Counted from the first letter of the stretch, positions 7,754 to 16,040 are shown. The stretch: 25,673 bases of DNA from CAZYPU01 sp049642705 (GCA_049642705.1 JBARPB010000098.1:1-25673); one strand, 5' to 3'. A program made the numbers and translations. Notes: generated from the sequence alone by a model not told the origin.

Positions 7754-7995
7754 GTATTCTCAATTAATCTTTTAAGCTGTCTATTTCCTTTAAGCTTCTT
7801 TAACTGGTTTTCTCTTTTTCGTGCTTCGGTTTTTGTTGCCAGCGTTTCTTTATAAACAAGTATATGTGGTCCTTTGTTTCTTGTTGAACGCGTCTGGTTG
7901 CTATTGTGCTGTTTTATCCTGTTTTCCACGTCAGCTGCGCTCCCTATGTAGCAATGCCCTGTTTTTCTGCTCTTTGCTATATACACATTATACAT
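7729..7995 (-). CDS. Small GIY-YIG nuclease overlapping tRNA-Glu
   Basis: From the ATG at 7995 the protein is 88 aa and covers one stand-alone GIY-YIG domain of the UPF0213 type. MYNVYIAKS holds the GIY-equivalent VYI and GHCYIGSAADVENRIKQHN holds YIG plus the conserved Arg. TEARKRENQLKKLKGNR holds the conserved catalytic Glu. Such domains cleave DNA; the target here is unknown. The frame stays open upstream to 8058 through the broken tRNA and hairpin, but that N-terminus is only repeat translation and is rejected. The last residues, PPSSSPV, and the TAG stop are encoded by the 5' end of the intact tRNA-Glu. No ribosome site is evident. Its position between tRNA-Glu copies suggests it belongs to a small mobile unit that uses tRNA-Glu as its site (inference). 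Confidence 0.85.
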   Translation of the reverse strand: MYNVYIAKSRKTGHCYIGSAADVENRIKQHNSNQTRSTRNKGPHILVYKETLATKTEARKRENQLKKLKGNRQLKRLIENTPPSSSPV

Positions 7996-8003
7996 AACAT
8001 AAC

Positions 8004-8114
8004 CCCGGGTCTTCAGAATGCCCCGCCGCATGCCTTCGGCATGGCGGGGTCCCGCCATACGTCAGTAACGGCGGGAAAAATCTGATGTCCTAGGCCGGGC
8101 TAGACGATGGGGGC
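8004..8114 (-). pseudogene. tRNA-Glu remnant lacking its 3' end, interrupted in the anticodon loop
   Basis: On the minus strand this copy has the acceptor 5' strand GCCCCCA, a D-arm with GTCTAGCCCGGCCTAGGAC, the anticodon stem and the 5' strand of the T-stem (CCCGGG). It then stops abruptly before the T-loop and is followed by the GIY-YIG gene. The anticodon loop holds the same 56-bp insertion as the downstream remnant. It starts 10 nt after the gyrA stop. It lacks the T-loop and 3' acceptor, so it is not functional. Confidence 0.85.
8021..8076 (-). repeat. 56-bp double-hairpin insertion, copy 2
   Basis: Base-for-base identical to 7593-7648 and in the same site of the second broken tRNA-Glu. 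With the flanking tRNA sequence it forms a 90-bp perfect direct repeat (7576-7665 and 8004-8093). Confidence 0.85.
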
Positions 8115-8124
8115 CAAAATTTCG

Positions 8125-10554
8125 CTATTCCTCCTTAACAACCCTCGCTACCGAAACGACTTTGTCAGCTTTGCCAAGCTTGATAATGCGTACGCCCTGC
8201 GCGGCGCGGCCCGTGGCGCGTATGTCCTTTACGGCGCAGCGCACGACCATGCCCTTTGAGGTTATAATCATTATATCGTCTTTGTCCGAAACGAGCTTAA
8301 GGCCGACTACGGGGCCGTTTTTGCCTGTTACTTTTAAGTTGATGATGCCTTTCCCGCCCCTTGATTGGATTCGGTATTCGCCCGCTTCTGTTCTCTTGCT
8401 AAATCCGTTTTCCGTAACGCTTAAAAGCGTCGCTTTTTTGTCGCTAATAACTTCCATGCCGATAACGGTATCCTTCTTGCCCAGGTTCATGCCCCGCACC
8501 CCGGCGGCGCCCCTTCCCATATCCCTTATCGCCTTCTCCGAAAACCTTATGGCTTTTCCCTCTTTTGTCGCGATAAATACATCATCCCTGCCGGAGGTAA
8601 GCTTTGCCGCCATAAGGTTGTCGCCGGTGGCGAGAGAAATTGCTATTATACCGCTTTTTCTTATATTTGCAAATGCAGAAAGGGCCGTTTTCTTTATCTT
8701 GCCGGCCCTTGTGACCATCATTAAAAATGTCCCCTCGTCGAACTTTTTGACGGGGATGCTGGATGTAATCTTCTCCCCGCTCGAGAGCGATAGCATGTTA
8801 ATGATGGCCTTCCCTTTTGCGACGCGGCCGGTCTGGGGAATGTCGTAAACCTTGACCGTGAAAGCCTTCCCCTTGTCGGTGAAGAAAAGTAGGTTATCGT
8901 GCGTGGACGCGACAAAGAGGTCCTCTATAAAGTCTTCTTCTTTCATGCCCGCGCCGGTTATGCCTTTTCCGCCGCGGTGCTGCTTTTTATACGCGCTTAC
9001 GGGAAGCCGTTTTATATAGCCCGAATGGCTTACGGTTATAACGACGTCTTCTTCCTGGATCAGGTCCTCCATCTCGAGCTCTTCGGCTTCTCCCATAAGC
9101 TCGGTTCTTCTCTCGTCACCGAATTTCTTATTTATTTCGGCGAGCTCCTCCTTGATTATGTCGAGAACCCTCCTCTCGCTGGCAAGAATCGAGGTAAGAT
9201 AAGCAATTTTTTTGATCAGCTCTTTATATTCTCCGTCTATTTTCGCCCGCTCGAGGTTCGTAAGGCGCTGAAGCTGCATCTCAAGAATTGCCTGGGCTTG
9301 TTTATCGCTTAATTTGAACCTCTTCATAAGCTCGTTCCTGGCGGTTTGGGGGTCTTTCGATTTCTTTATAATGCTTATTACCCTGTCAAGGTTTTTAAGG
9401 GCGATTTTGAGGCCTTCTAATATGTGGGCTCTCGCTTCCGCTTTTTCCTTATCAAACCTTGTTCTCCTTGTTATTACGCTCTTTCTGTGGCTCGCATAAG
9501 CGGAAAGCATTTCCTTTAAATTGAGGATCTTCGGGCGGTTTTCTACGATGGCGAGCATTATGATGCCGAATGTCGTCTGCATCTGGGTATGCTTGTAGAG
9601 CTGGTTGAGGACTACCTGGGAATTCTGGCCGCGCTTGAGTTTGATGACGATTCTCATGCCGTCCTTATCCGATTCGTCCCTCAGGTCTGAAATGCCTTCG
9701 ATTTTTTTGTCCTGTACGAGATTGGCGATAGACGAAATTAAATTATTCTTGTTCACCTGATACGGGATTTCCGTAATGATTATGCTTTCTTTCCCGCTTT
9801 TCTGGCTCTCGATAGAGGCCCTGGCGTGAACAAGGAGCCGTCCCCTTCCCGTCTCATAGGCTTTCTTCACGCCTTCCTTGCCGCATATAATGCCGCCCGT
9901 AGGAAAGTCTGGGCCTTTAATCTTTTTCATCAGGTCTTTTATTTCACAATCGGGGTTGTCGATCAAATGGGTTATGCCCGCGACGACTTCGGAGAGATTG
10001 TGAGGCGGTATGTTTGTCGCCATCCCGACAGCGATGCCGGTTGAGCCGTTCAGCATAAGGTTAGGAAGCGCGGCTGGAAGGACGCTTGGCTCCTTAAGAG
10101 AGCTGTCAAAGTTGGGAGTAAATTTAACCGTGTTTTTTTCGATGTCGGCAAGCATTAAATCCGTTATTCGTTCAAGCCTTGCTTCTGTATAACGTTGCGC
10201 GGCAGCGGGATCCCCATCAACGCTGCCAAAATTGCCTTGCCCGTCGATTAAAGGATAGCGTAAAGAAAAGTCCTGTGCCATACGTACAAGTGTGTCGTAA
10301 ATTGCCATATCTCCGTGCGGGTGATATTTACCTAAGGTTTCCCCCACTATCCTCGCGCTTTTCTTGTACGGCTTGTTGTGCTCGAGGTTTAGTTCTTTCA
10401 TCGCGTATAAAATTCTACGATGAACCGGCTTCAATCCATCTCTTACATCCGGAAGGGCCCTGCCGATAATTACGCTCATCGCGTAATTGATGTAGGAATC
10501 TTTCATCTCCTCTTCGATATAGACAGGAACTACCTTTTCGTTACGGGTATACAT
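8125..10554 (-). CDS. gyrA: DNA gyrase subunit A
   Basis: GyrA breaks and rejoins DNA during ATP-driven negative supercoiling with GyrB. The 809-aa product follows E. coli numbering at the active site: catalytic Tyr122 lies in AAQRYTEARL. The quinolone-determining loop is KYHPHGDMAIYDT, with Asp87 conserved but Met at position 83, where Ser, Thr or Ala is usual. The C-terminal DNA-wrapping domain carries a GyrA box QHRGGKG at residues 525-531 (consensus QRRGGKG), which supports GyrA over ParC; a second RGGKG repeat lies near residue 735. An AAGGAG ribosome site precedes the ATG, 10 nt after gyrB. The stop is TAG. Downstream, without a visible terminator, lies the tRNA-Glu cassette. Confidence 0.97.
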   Translation of the reverse strand: MYTRNEKVVPVYIEEEMKDSYINYAMSVIIGRALPDVRDGLKPVHRRILYAMKELNLEHNKPYKKSARIVGETLGKYHPHGDMAIYDTLVRMAQDFSLRYPLIDGQGNFGSVDGDPAAAQRYTEARLERITDLMLADIEKNTVKFTPNFDSSLKEPSVLPAALPNLMLNGSTGIAVGMATNIPPHNLSEVVAGITHLIDNPDCEIKDLMKKIKGPDFPTGGIICGKEGVKKAYETGRGRLLVHARASIESQKSGKESIIITEIPYQVNKNNLISSIANLVQDKKIEGISDLRDESDKDGMRIVIKLKRGQNSQVVLNQLYKHTQMQTTFGIIMLAIVENRPKILNLKEMLSAYASHRKSVITRRTRFDKEKAEARAHILEGLKIALKNLDRVISIIKKSKDPQTARNELMKRFKLSDKQAQAILEMQLQRLTNLERAKIDGEYKELIKKIAYLTSILASERRVLDIIKEELAEINKKFGDERRTELMGEAEELEMEDLIQEEDVVITVSHSGYIKRLPVSAYKKQHRGGKGITGAGMKEEDFIEDLFVASTHDNLLFFTDKGKAFTVKVYDIPQTGRVAKGKAIINMLSLSSGEKITSSIPVKKFDEGTFLMMVTRAGKIKKTALSAFANIRKSGIIAISLATGDNLMAAKLTSGRDDVFIATKEGKAIRFSEKAIRDMGRGAAGVRGMNLGKKDTVIGMEVISDKKATLLSVTENGFSKRTEAGEYRIQSRGGKGIINLKVTGKNGPVVGLKLVSDKDDIMIITSKGMVVRCAVKDIRATGRAAQGVRIIKLGKADKVVSVARVVKEE

Positions 10555-10564
10555 GTGACTCCTT

Positions 10565-12997
10565 TTAAATATCCAGCACCTTCACCTCAGGGGCGTGCTT
10601 TTCTATAAACTTCCTGCGCGGCTCGACCTGGTCACCCATCAAAACCGTGAACATGGCGTCCGCCTCGACCGCGTCTTCTACCGTTACCTTCTGCATAATA
10701 CGCTTTTCCGGGTCCATCGTGGTCTCCCAGAGCTGGTTCGGATTCATCTCGCCCAGGCCTTTGTACCGCTGTATAGACATGTGGCGTTTCCCGAGATCCA
10801 GCACAAATCTCAAAAGCCCTCGCAGGCTGAATATATCCTTTGATTCCTTGTCTCTCTTGACCTTGAAAAGCGGCTTCTTTCCGTCCTGCTGGGGGTTGTA
10901 ATTGGCTATGTCGATTTTTAGTTTTCCGAGCTGCGCGCTCAGTTTGTTAAGTTCCCTGGCCTCAAAAAATTCTGTTATATCAAGTTCCGAGTCCTTACCG
11001 AGCTTTTTTTGCATTTTCTTGGTAAAAGCCGCGACTTCATCGTCATCATACATAAATTTGTATTCTCCCTCCACTTTTACCCTATAAAATGGCAGTTTTT
11101 TGGTCTTTGGGTGTTTAAAAGACAAGAATATTGGGAATTTTACTCCACGTCTCTCTATAGCAGAAGAGAGCGCTTCTACCTGTAATAAAACCCCTAATAC
11201 TTCCTTCAGCTTCTTATCGCTAAAATCATATTTGTCCTTTATTCTTACGACTTCAAGGCCTTCGGTGCCTTGGTCTATCAGTATCGCGTTCATTTCGTCT
11301 TCGGTGTTTATGTATTCTTCCCTTTTTCCTGTTTTGATTTTGTAAAGTGGGGGCTGGGCGATATAAATATGGCCCTTTTCCACAAGTTCCTTCATTTCCC
11401 TGTAAAAGAACGTAAGAAGAAGCGTTCTTATGTGGGAGCCGTCTATGTCCGCGTCGCACATAAGAATGATCTTATCGTATCTTATGTTCTCCACCTTAAA
11501 CTCCTCGCCTATCCCCGTTCCGATAGCGGTTATCAGTATCCGTATCTCTTCGTTGTTTAATACCTTGTCCAGGGCCGCTTTTTCGACGTTTAGAATCTTT
11601 CCCTTAAGCGGCAAGATTGCCTGGTATCTCCGATCGCGTCCTTGCTTCGATGATCCCGCGGCAGAATCGCCCTCGACAACGTAGAGCTCGCATACCTTCG
11701 GATCTTCCTCCGAGCAATCCGCGAGTTTTCCGGGTAAGCTCCCCGCCTCAAGGGCGCCTTTCCTTCTGGTAAGTTCGCGTGCCTTTCTTGCTGCGTCGCG
11801 CGCCTTCTGTGCCAAGATACTCTTGTCCACGATTTTATTGCCGACGGAAGGATTTTCCTCCAGAAACGCCCCCAGCGCCTCGTTCACGACGGATTCCACG
11901 GCGCCTTCGACCTCGGAATTTCCGAGCTTTGCCTTGGTCTGTCCTTCGAACTGCGGGTTCGGGAGTTTGATGTTTATGACCGCCGTGAGGCCTTCCCTGG
12001 TGTCGTCGCCGGATAGCGTTACACCCTCCTTCAGCAGTTTTTTATTCCTACAGTACTGGTTAAGCGTCCTTGTAAGCGCCGACTTAAAGCCCGTGAGGTG
12101 CGTGCCGCCCTCTATGGTATTTATGGTATTGGCGAAGGTAAATATGTTTTCGGCGTACCCGTCGTTATACTGCATCGCCACCTCGACGGAAATCCTGTCT
12201 TTTTCTTTCGAGAGGCATATTACTTTCTTGTGGAGGGGGGTCTTGTTTTTATTCAGGTGCTCCACGAAAGATACGACCCCGCCCTCGTAATGGAACTGGC
12301 TTTCCTTGTCCTGTCTTTCGTCCTTCAGGATAATTTTTATGCCTTTGTTCAAAAAGGCGAGTTCCCTCAGGCGGTTGGCCAGCGTGTCGTAGCTGAATTT
12401 CGTTGTCTCCTTGAATATCTCCCTGTCGGGCTTAAATGTTACGCGCGTGCCCGTCTTCTCTGTTTTCCCCATGACCTTAAGGGGCGTGGCGGTCTTTCCC
12501 CTCTCGTATTCCTGGCGGTAAATCGTGCCGTCCCTTCGCACCTCGACCTCGAGCCATTCTGAAAGCGCGTTTACAACGCTCACCCCGACGCCGTGAAGGC
12601 CGCCGGACACCTTGTAAACCCTGTGGTCGAACTTACCGCCGGCGTGGAGCGTCGTCATCACGACCTCAACGGCGGGTTTCTTTTGGGTCTTGTGTTTATC
12701 AACGGGGATTCCCCTTCCGTTATCGACGACGCTTACGGAATTATCGGTATGAATGGAGACGTCTATCGTGTCGCAATATCCGGCTAAGCTTTCGTCAATA
12801 CTATTGTCAACCACTTCGTACACCATGTGGTGCAGGCCCCGCAAGGTGGTGTCCCCTATATACATGGCGGGCCTTTTCCTGACGGCTTCGACGCCTTCGA
12901 GAACCTGTATATTCGTGGCGTCGTACTTCTTCGACGGCGCCTTCGGTTCTTTTGCGGCTTTCCGCACTTCCTGCTTTTTGGGTTTTTTCTTCGCCAT
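10565..12997 (-). CDS. gyrB: DNA gyrase subunit B
   Basis: This is the ATPase subunit of gyrase, 810 aa. The GHKL ATPase domain has EVVDNSIDES (Asn65), DNGRGIPV near 92-98, and the SGGLHGVGVSVVNALS lid. The TOPRIM domain has VVEGDSAAGSS (Glu442) and MCDADIDGSH (Asp515/517/519). The C-terminal GyrA-contact block is MSIQRYKGLGEMNPNQLW. About 150 residues of extra sequence separate the TOPRIM acidic motif from that block, so this is a long-form GyrB as in proteobacteria. The first 24 residues form a lysine-rich extension that is absent from most GyrBs and may be disordered. The gene follows dciA by 3 nt. Confidence 0.97.
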   Translation of the reverse strand: MAKKKPKKQEVRKAAKEPKAPSKKYDATNIQVLEGVEAVRKRPAMYIGDTTLRGLHHMVYEVVDNSIDESLAGYCDTIDVSIHTDNSVSVVDNGRGIPVDKHKTQKKPAVEVVMTTLHAGGKFDHRVYKVSGGLHGVGVSVVNALSEWLEVEVRRDGTIYRQEYERGKTATPLKVMGKTEKTGTRVTFKPDREIFKETTKFSYDTLANRLRELAFLNKGIKIILKDERQDKESQFHYEGGVVSFVEHLNKNKTPLHKKVICLSKEKDRISVEVAMQYNDGYAENIFTFANTINTIEGGTHLTGFKSALTRTLNQYCRNKKLLKEGVTLSGDDTREGLTAVINIKLPNPQFEGQTKAKLGNSEVEGAVESVVNEALGAFLEENPSVGNKIVDKSILAQKARDAARKARELTRRKGALEAGSLPGKLADCSEEDPKVCELYVVEGDSAAGSSKQGRDRRYQAILPLKGKILNVEKAALDKVLNNEEIRILITAIGTGIGEEFKVENIRYDKIILMCDADIDGSHIRTLLLTFFYREMKELVEKGHIYIAQPPLYKIKTGKREEYINTEDEMNAILIDQGTEGLEVVRIKDKYDFSDKKLKEVLGVLLQVEALSSAIERRGVKFPIFLSFKHPKTKKLPFYRVKVEGEYKFMYDDDEVAAFTKKMQKKLGKDSELDITEFFEARELNKLSAQLGKLKIDIANYNPQQDGKKPLFKVKRDKESKDIFSLRGLLRFVLDLGKRHMSIQRYKGLGEMNPNQLWETTMDPEKRIMQKVTVEDAVEADAMFTVLMGDQVEPRRKFIEKHAPEVKVLDI

Positions 12998-13000
12998 AAA

Positions 13001-13294
13001 TTATACTTCTCCTATGCGAAACTGGAGTTCCTTGATTTTTTTCCGGCTTTTTATATTATCGTTAAATTTTTTTATAATCTTTTTCTTTTCAAGCGTTAAC
13101 TTGTAAAGCCAGCTCGAATCGCTTACATTCACCACAAGCCTCTTTTTCTTGAGAAAGGCGGGTTTTGTGTGCGCCGATGCCTTCCTGCCGACCGCTTCCT
13201 GCCATACCCTGGCGATATCAATCTCTTCTTCCTGTCTTTTTTCCAGGCCGGATATGACTTTTTTTACTACATCTTTTAGAGGTGCGTCCTTCAT
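13001..13294 (-). CDS. dciA: DciA/DUF721 family helicase-loader protein
   Basis: This 97-aa protein has the DUF721 pattern. IARVWQEAVGRKASAHTKPAFL leads into KKRLVVNVSDSSWLYKL, with conserved W-x-x-x-VG, HT-P and S-W, and the protein ends in ELQFRIGEV. DciA proteins load the replicative helicase DnaB in bacteria that lack DnaC or DnaI. That role fits its position between dnaN and gyrB beside oriC. The start overlaps the dnaN stop as ATGA. It is close to a minimal single-domain version of the family. Confidence 0.85.
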   Translation of the reverse strand: MKDAPLKDVVKKVISGLEKRQEEEIDIARVWQEAVGRKASAHTKPAFLKKKRLVVNVSDSSWLYKLTLEKKKIIKKFNDNIKSRKKIKELQFRIGEV

Positions 13295-14388
13295 GTAATT
13301 TGCATAGGCAGGACGACGTAAACATATTCGCTGCCGAGCCTTATAACGCCGGGTCTATCGCTTTCCGCGAGTTCAAAGCCTATTTCCTTCGCGTCGATGT
13401 TTTTTAATACCTCTATAATATAATTCGGGTTAAAGCCCACGGCCAGGTCTTTGCCTTTGTAGGAGACCCCAACCTCTTCCCTTACCTCCCCCATGTAGGG
13501 AGTGTTTTTGGAAACGGCTATTTTGCCCTTGGATATATCCAATTTTATGGCTATGGAGTCCTGGTTTGTGAGTATCGACGCCCTTTTTGCGGCCGCAAGG
13601 AACGCGTTCTTGTCAACCACGATTTTTTCTTTAACCTCTTTCGGTATAACTTGTTCGTAATTGGGGAATTCCCCCTCTATGAGCCGCGAAATAATGATGG
13701 TATCGCCGAGGTCGAAAAGGACCTGGTTTTCGTCGAACGCTATTTTTACCTCGCCCTCTTCTTCCAGTAGCCTGCTTAGTTCCTGGATTGTTTTTGTGGG
13801 GACGATGACTTCTTTCTCTATAATTGTTTCTTTCGGGAGTTTTTTTTCTATAACAGCGAGCCTGCGGCCGTCGGTCGCGACCAACTTAATTGTTTTGTTG
13901 GTTATAATAAGGAGTACCCCGTTTAATACATACCTTGTTTCGTCACGGCTTACCGCAAACACCGTCATGGATATCATGTTTTTTAAAAAACTTTGTGGGA
14001 GTGTTATTGTATCCTTGTTTTTAAAGGTTGGGGGTTGGGGGAATTCATCTTTCGGCAGGCCGATTATTTTAAAAACTATCTTGCCGCACTCTATGGTAGC
14101 CATATTATTTTTTTTTGTAGACAGGGAAATGTCAGAGGTGTCGGGTAGCTCTTTTATAATATCGAGGAGTTTTTTGGCGGGTAGTGTTATGGCGCCTTCT
14201 ACCTCTGGGTTTACCGGCATTGTTGAGGATATCCCTATATCAAGGTCGGTTGCTGTTATTTTCAGTTTATTTTTTTGCACTTCCAATAACATATTAGATA
14301 GTATGGGTAGGGTGTTTTTTGAGGAGATCGCGTTTTGCACTTTTTGAATTGTTTTAAAAATTTGGTTTTTATCGGTTTTGAATTTCAT
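13291..14388 (-). CDS. dnaN: DNA polymerase III sliding clamp (beta subunit)
   Basis: The beta clamp encircles DNA and holds the polymerase and other partners. The 365-aa product has the standard three-domain length. Recognisable blocks are QNAISSKNTLPILSNMLLEV in domain I, VSRDETRYVLNGVLL and LVATDGRRLAVIEK in domain II, and the C-terminal YVVLPMQIT that forms part of the peptide-binding pocket. AAAGGG about 8 nt before the ATG can serve as ribosome site. The gene lies directly downstream of the AT-rich side of oriC, so transcription into it may affect origin opening. Confidence 0.97.
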   Translation of the reverse strand: MKFKTDKNQIFKTIQKVQNAISSKNTLPILSNMLLEVQKNKLKITATDLDIGISSTMPVNPEVEGAITLPAKKLLDIIKELPDTSDISLSTKKNNMATIECGKIVFKIIGLPKDEFPQPPTFKNKDTITLPQSFLKNMISMTVFAVSRDETRYVLNGVLLIITNKTIKLVATDGRRLAVIEKKLPKETIIEKEVIVPTKTIQELSRLLEEEGEVKIAFDENQVLFDLGDTIIISRLIEGEFPNYEQVIPKEVKEKIVVDKNAFLAAAKRASILTNQDSIAIKLDISKGKIAVSKNTPYMGEVREEVGVSYKGKDLAVGFNPNYIIEVLKNIDAKEIGFELAESDRPGVIRLGSEYVYVVLPMQIT

Positions 14389-14427
14389 ATATTAACCCTT
14401 TCTTCCTACTATTAGATATTAAATAAA

Positions 14428-14445
14428 AAGTAGTAGTAGTAGTAG
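14428..14445 (+). promoter_or_regulatory. DnaA-trio array
   Basis: AAG followed by five perfect TAG units, six consecutive trinucleotides. The established DnaA-trio consensus is 3'-(G/A)A(T/A)-5', so TAG and AAG read on the plus strand both fit. The array is bordered on the left by AT-rich DNA, where a DnaA filament would melt the duplex, and on the right by box-like sequence. Confidence 0.7.
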
Positions 14446-14506
14446 GTGTTGTGAATTGTTGATATCAACAGAACACGTTGGGGGTAAAAGCCTTACAATA
14501 AAAAAA

Positions 14507-14526
14507 CAATCCACAACATATCCACA
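14507..14526 (+). promoter_or_regulatory. Two DnaA-box-like sites
   Basis: CAATCCACA (14507-14515, 7 of 9 to TTATCCACA) and ATATCCACA (14518-14526, 8 of 9) lie 2 bp apart, just past the end of dnaA. Confidence 0.6.
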
Positions 14527-14534
14527 TACCCACA

Positions 14535-15914
14535 CTATCTCTTTATATCCAACACCAACCTGTCAACCACCCAACGCGTTTTCCCATTAGTTTTTAAATC
14601 CCTGTCAATTTTCTCACACGCGTGAAGCACTGTTGTGTGATCCCGCCCCCCAAAAAACTGCCCTATCGCAGGAAGAGAGAGGTCGGTGAGGTCCCTGCTT
14701 AAATACATAGCAATCTGGCGAGGGTAGGCCACAGCCCTTGTTCTTTTCTTAGCTTTCATATCCTGAAAAGGTATATCAAAATACTGCGCTACCCTTTTTT
14801 GTATTAACTCAACCCCCACCCTTTTTTCACCTTCGATAAACATCCCCCTCAACACCTCTTTGGCGAGGTCCACCGAAACCTTTTTATTCATCAATTTAGC
14901 GTAAGCGACCACGCGGATCAGCGCCCCCTCTAGCTCCCTTATGTTTGTTTTTATGTTTTCGGCGAGAAAAAAGAAAAGATCGTCGGGCAGATACGTGGTT
15001 TCTTTTTCACTCTTTTTTCTTAAAATCGCTATCCTTGTCTCAAAATCCGGCGACTGGATATCGGTTATCAACCCCCAGTCAAACCTCGAGACGAGCCTGT
15101 CCTCAAGTGTGGAAATTTCCTTTGGCGAGCGGTCGCTCGACATAACTATCTGCTTGTGAGCATCATACAGGGAATTGAACGTGTGGAAAAACTCTTCCTG
15201 GGTGGATTCCTTCCCCGCTATAAAGTGTATATCATCGATTAAAAGGACATCTACATTTCTATACCTCTGGCGAAATTGCGGCATGGACCTTTTCTGGATA
15301 GCGGTTATTAATTGGTTGGTAAACTCCTCGCTGGATATGTAAAGGATTTTTGCCTTAACGGACCTTTGGATAAGATCGTTCCCCATTGCGTGCAGGAGAT
15401 GGGTTTTCCCGAGGCCCACCCCGCCGTATATAAAAAACGGGTTATATGCTTTGGCCGGCGATTCGGCGATGGCCAGGGATGCTGCATGGGCGAACCGGTT
15501 GCTCGACCCCACGACGAAATTTTCAAAAGTATATTTAGGATTAATGCGTGTCTCGCGAAAATGGTTTCCCTCTGGTTGCTTGGGGAATACCGACCGGAAC
15601 CATCCCTTGCGGGAGGCGGGTTTCGGGCTCTCAGCCGGGGGCGCAACTCCCGCTTCTTTTGGCTGGGGGGAGACGACGAGCTCTATATTTATTTTTTTAT
15701 CGGCGATTTTTCCCAGGTGAGAGTCAAACAAGCTCAAATATCTTTCCCTGATCCATTCTTTGACGAATTCGTTAGGGACAGCGAGCACCAGTTTCTCGTC
15801 GGAAAAAGAGACCGGCACTATCTGGATGAACCAGTTGTTAAATACCTGTTCGCTGACTTCCGTTTTTAGCCGGTTCAGGAGTTCGTTCCACAACTGGGTA
15901 TGGGATTTCTCCAT
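14535..15914 (-). CDS. dnaA: Chromosomal replication initiator DnaA
   Basis: DnaA is the AAA+ protein that binds DnaA boxes and opens oriC. The 459-aa product has all four domains. Domain I (1-75) contains TQLWNELLNRLKTEVSEQVF. A variable proline-rich linker covers about 80-120. The AAA+ core has Walker A GGVGLGKT (164-171), Walker B VDVLLIDDIHF (221-231) and sensor region DRLVSRFDWGL. Domain IV carries the DNA-binding signature GGRDHTTVLHACEKI from residue 422. The start is the ATG at 15914. No Shine-Dalgarno is present; a perfect DnaA box occupies that position instead, which suggests autoregulation. The stop is TAG. Confidence 0.98.
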   Translation of the reverse strand: MEKSHTQLWNELLNRLKTEVSEQVFNNWFIQIVPVSFSDEKLVLAVPNEFVKEWIRERYLSLFDSHLGKIADKKINIELVVSPQPKEAGVAPPAESPKPASRKGWFRSVFPKQPEGNHFRETRINPKYTFENFVVGSSNRFAHAASLAIAESPAKAYNPFFIYGGVGLGKTHLLHAMGNDLIQRSVKAKILYISSEEFTNQLITAIQKRSMPQFRQRYRNVDVLLIDDIHFIAGKESTQEEFFHTFNSLYDAHKQIVMSSDRSPKEISTLEDRLVSRFDWGLITDIQSPDFETRIAILRKKSEKETTYLPDDLFFFLAENIKTNIRELEGALIRVVAYAKLMNKKVSVDLAKEVLRGMFIEGEKRVGVELIQKRVAQYFDIPFQDMKAKKRTRAVAYPRQIAMYLSRDLTDLSLPAIGQFFGGRDHTTVLHACEKIDRDLKTNGKTRWVVDRLVLDIKR

Positions 15915-15917
15915 GAG

Positions 15918-15981
15918 TTATCCACAGCTATTTGCAATATAATCCAACACAAATATACAACTTATTCACAAGTTATCCACA
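15918..15981 (+). promoter_or_regulatory. DnaA-box cluster upstream of dnaA (second half of a bipartite origin)
   Basis: Three strong boxes in the same orientation: TTATCCACA at 15918-15926, TTATTCACA at 15962-15970, and TTATCCACA at 15973-15981. The first begins 4 bp from the dnaA start codon and covers the ribosome-site position. With the dnaA-dnaN boxes this resembles the bipartite origins known in Bacillus and Helicobacter. Confidence 0.85.
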
Positions 15982-16040
15982 GGCGCGTGTATGCCCCCCA
16001 TCGTACGGCCTAGCTGTTGCATCGCAACCGATAGGCACAC

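Larger units (their letters stand above)
14389..14534. other. Replication origin region (oriC), dnaA-dnaN part
   Basis: This 146-bp gap between dnaA and dnaN contains an AT-rich stretch (about 14410-14427), a TAG-repeat DnaA-trio, a weak reverse DnaA box (TGTGAATTG near 14450-14458), a 12-bp palindrome GTTGATATCAAC (14458-14469), and two DnaA-box-like sites at 14507-14526. The order, boxes then trio then AT-rich DNA, matches the basal unwinding system described for Bacillus. Gene strands diverge from this area. Confidence 0.8.

Noticed and set aside
7996..8058. N-terminal extension of the GIY-YIG protein starting at 8058
   Set aside because: These codons translate the hairpin insertion and broken tRNA; the GIY-YIG domain begins cleanly at the ATG at 7995 and matches the usual family length.
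14428..14445. Simple microsatellite or CRISPR-like repeat at the TAG array
   Set aside because: The unit is 3 bp with no spacers, and its position and orientation beside DnaA boxes fit a DnaA-trio better.
14458..14469. 12-bp palindrome GTTGATATCAAC in oriC as a specific regulator site
   Set aside because: It may matter at the origin but matches no regulator consensus I can name, so it is mentioned only as part of oriC.
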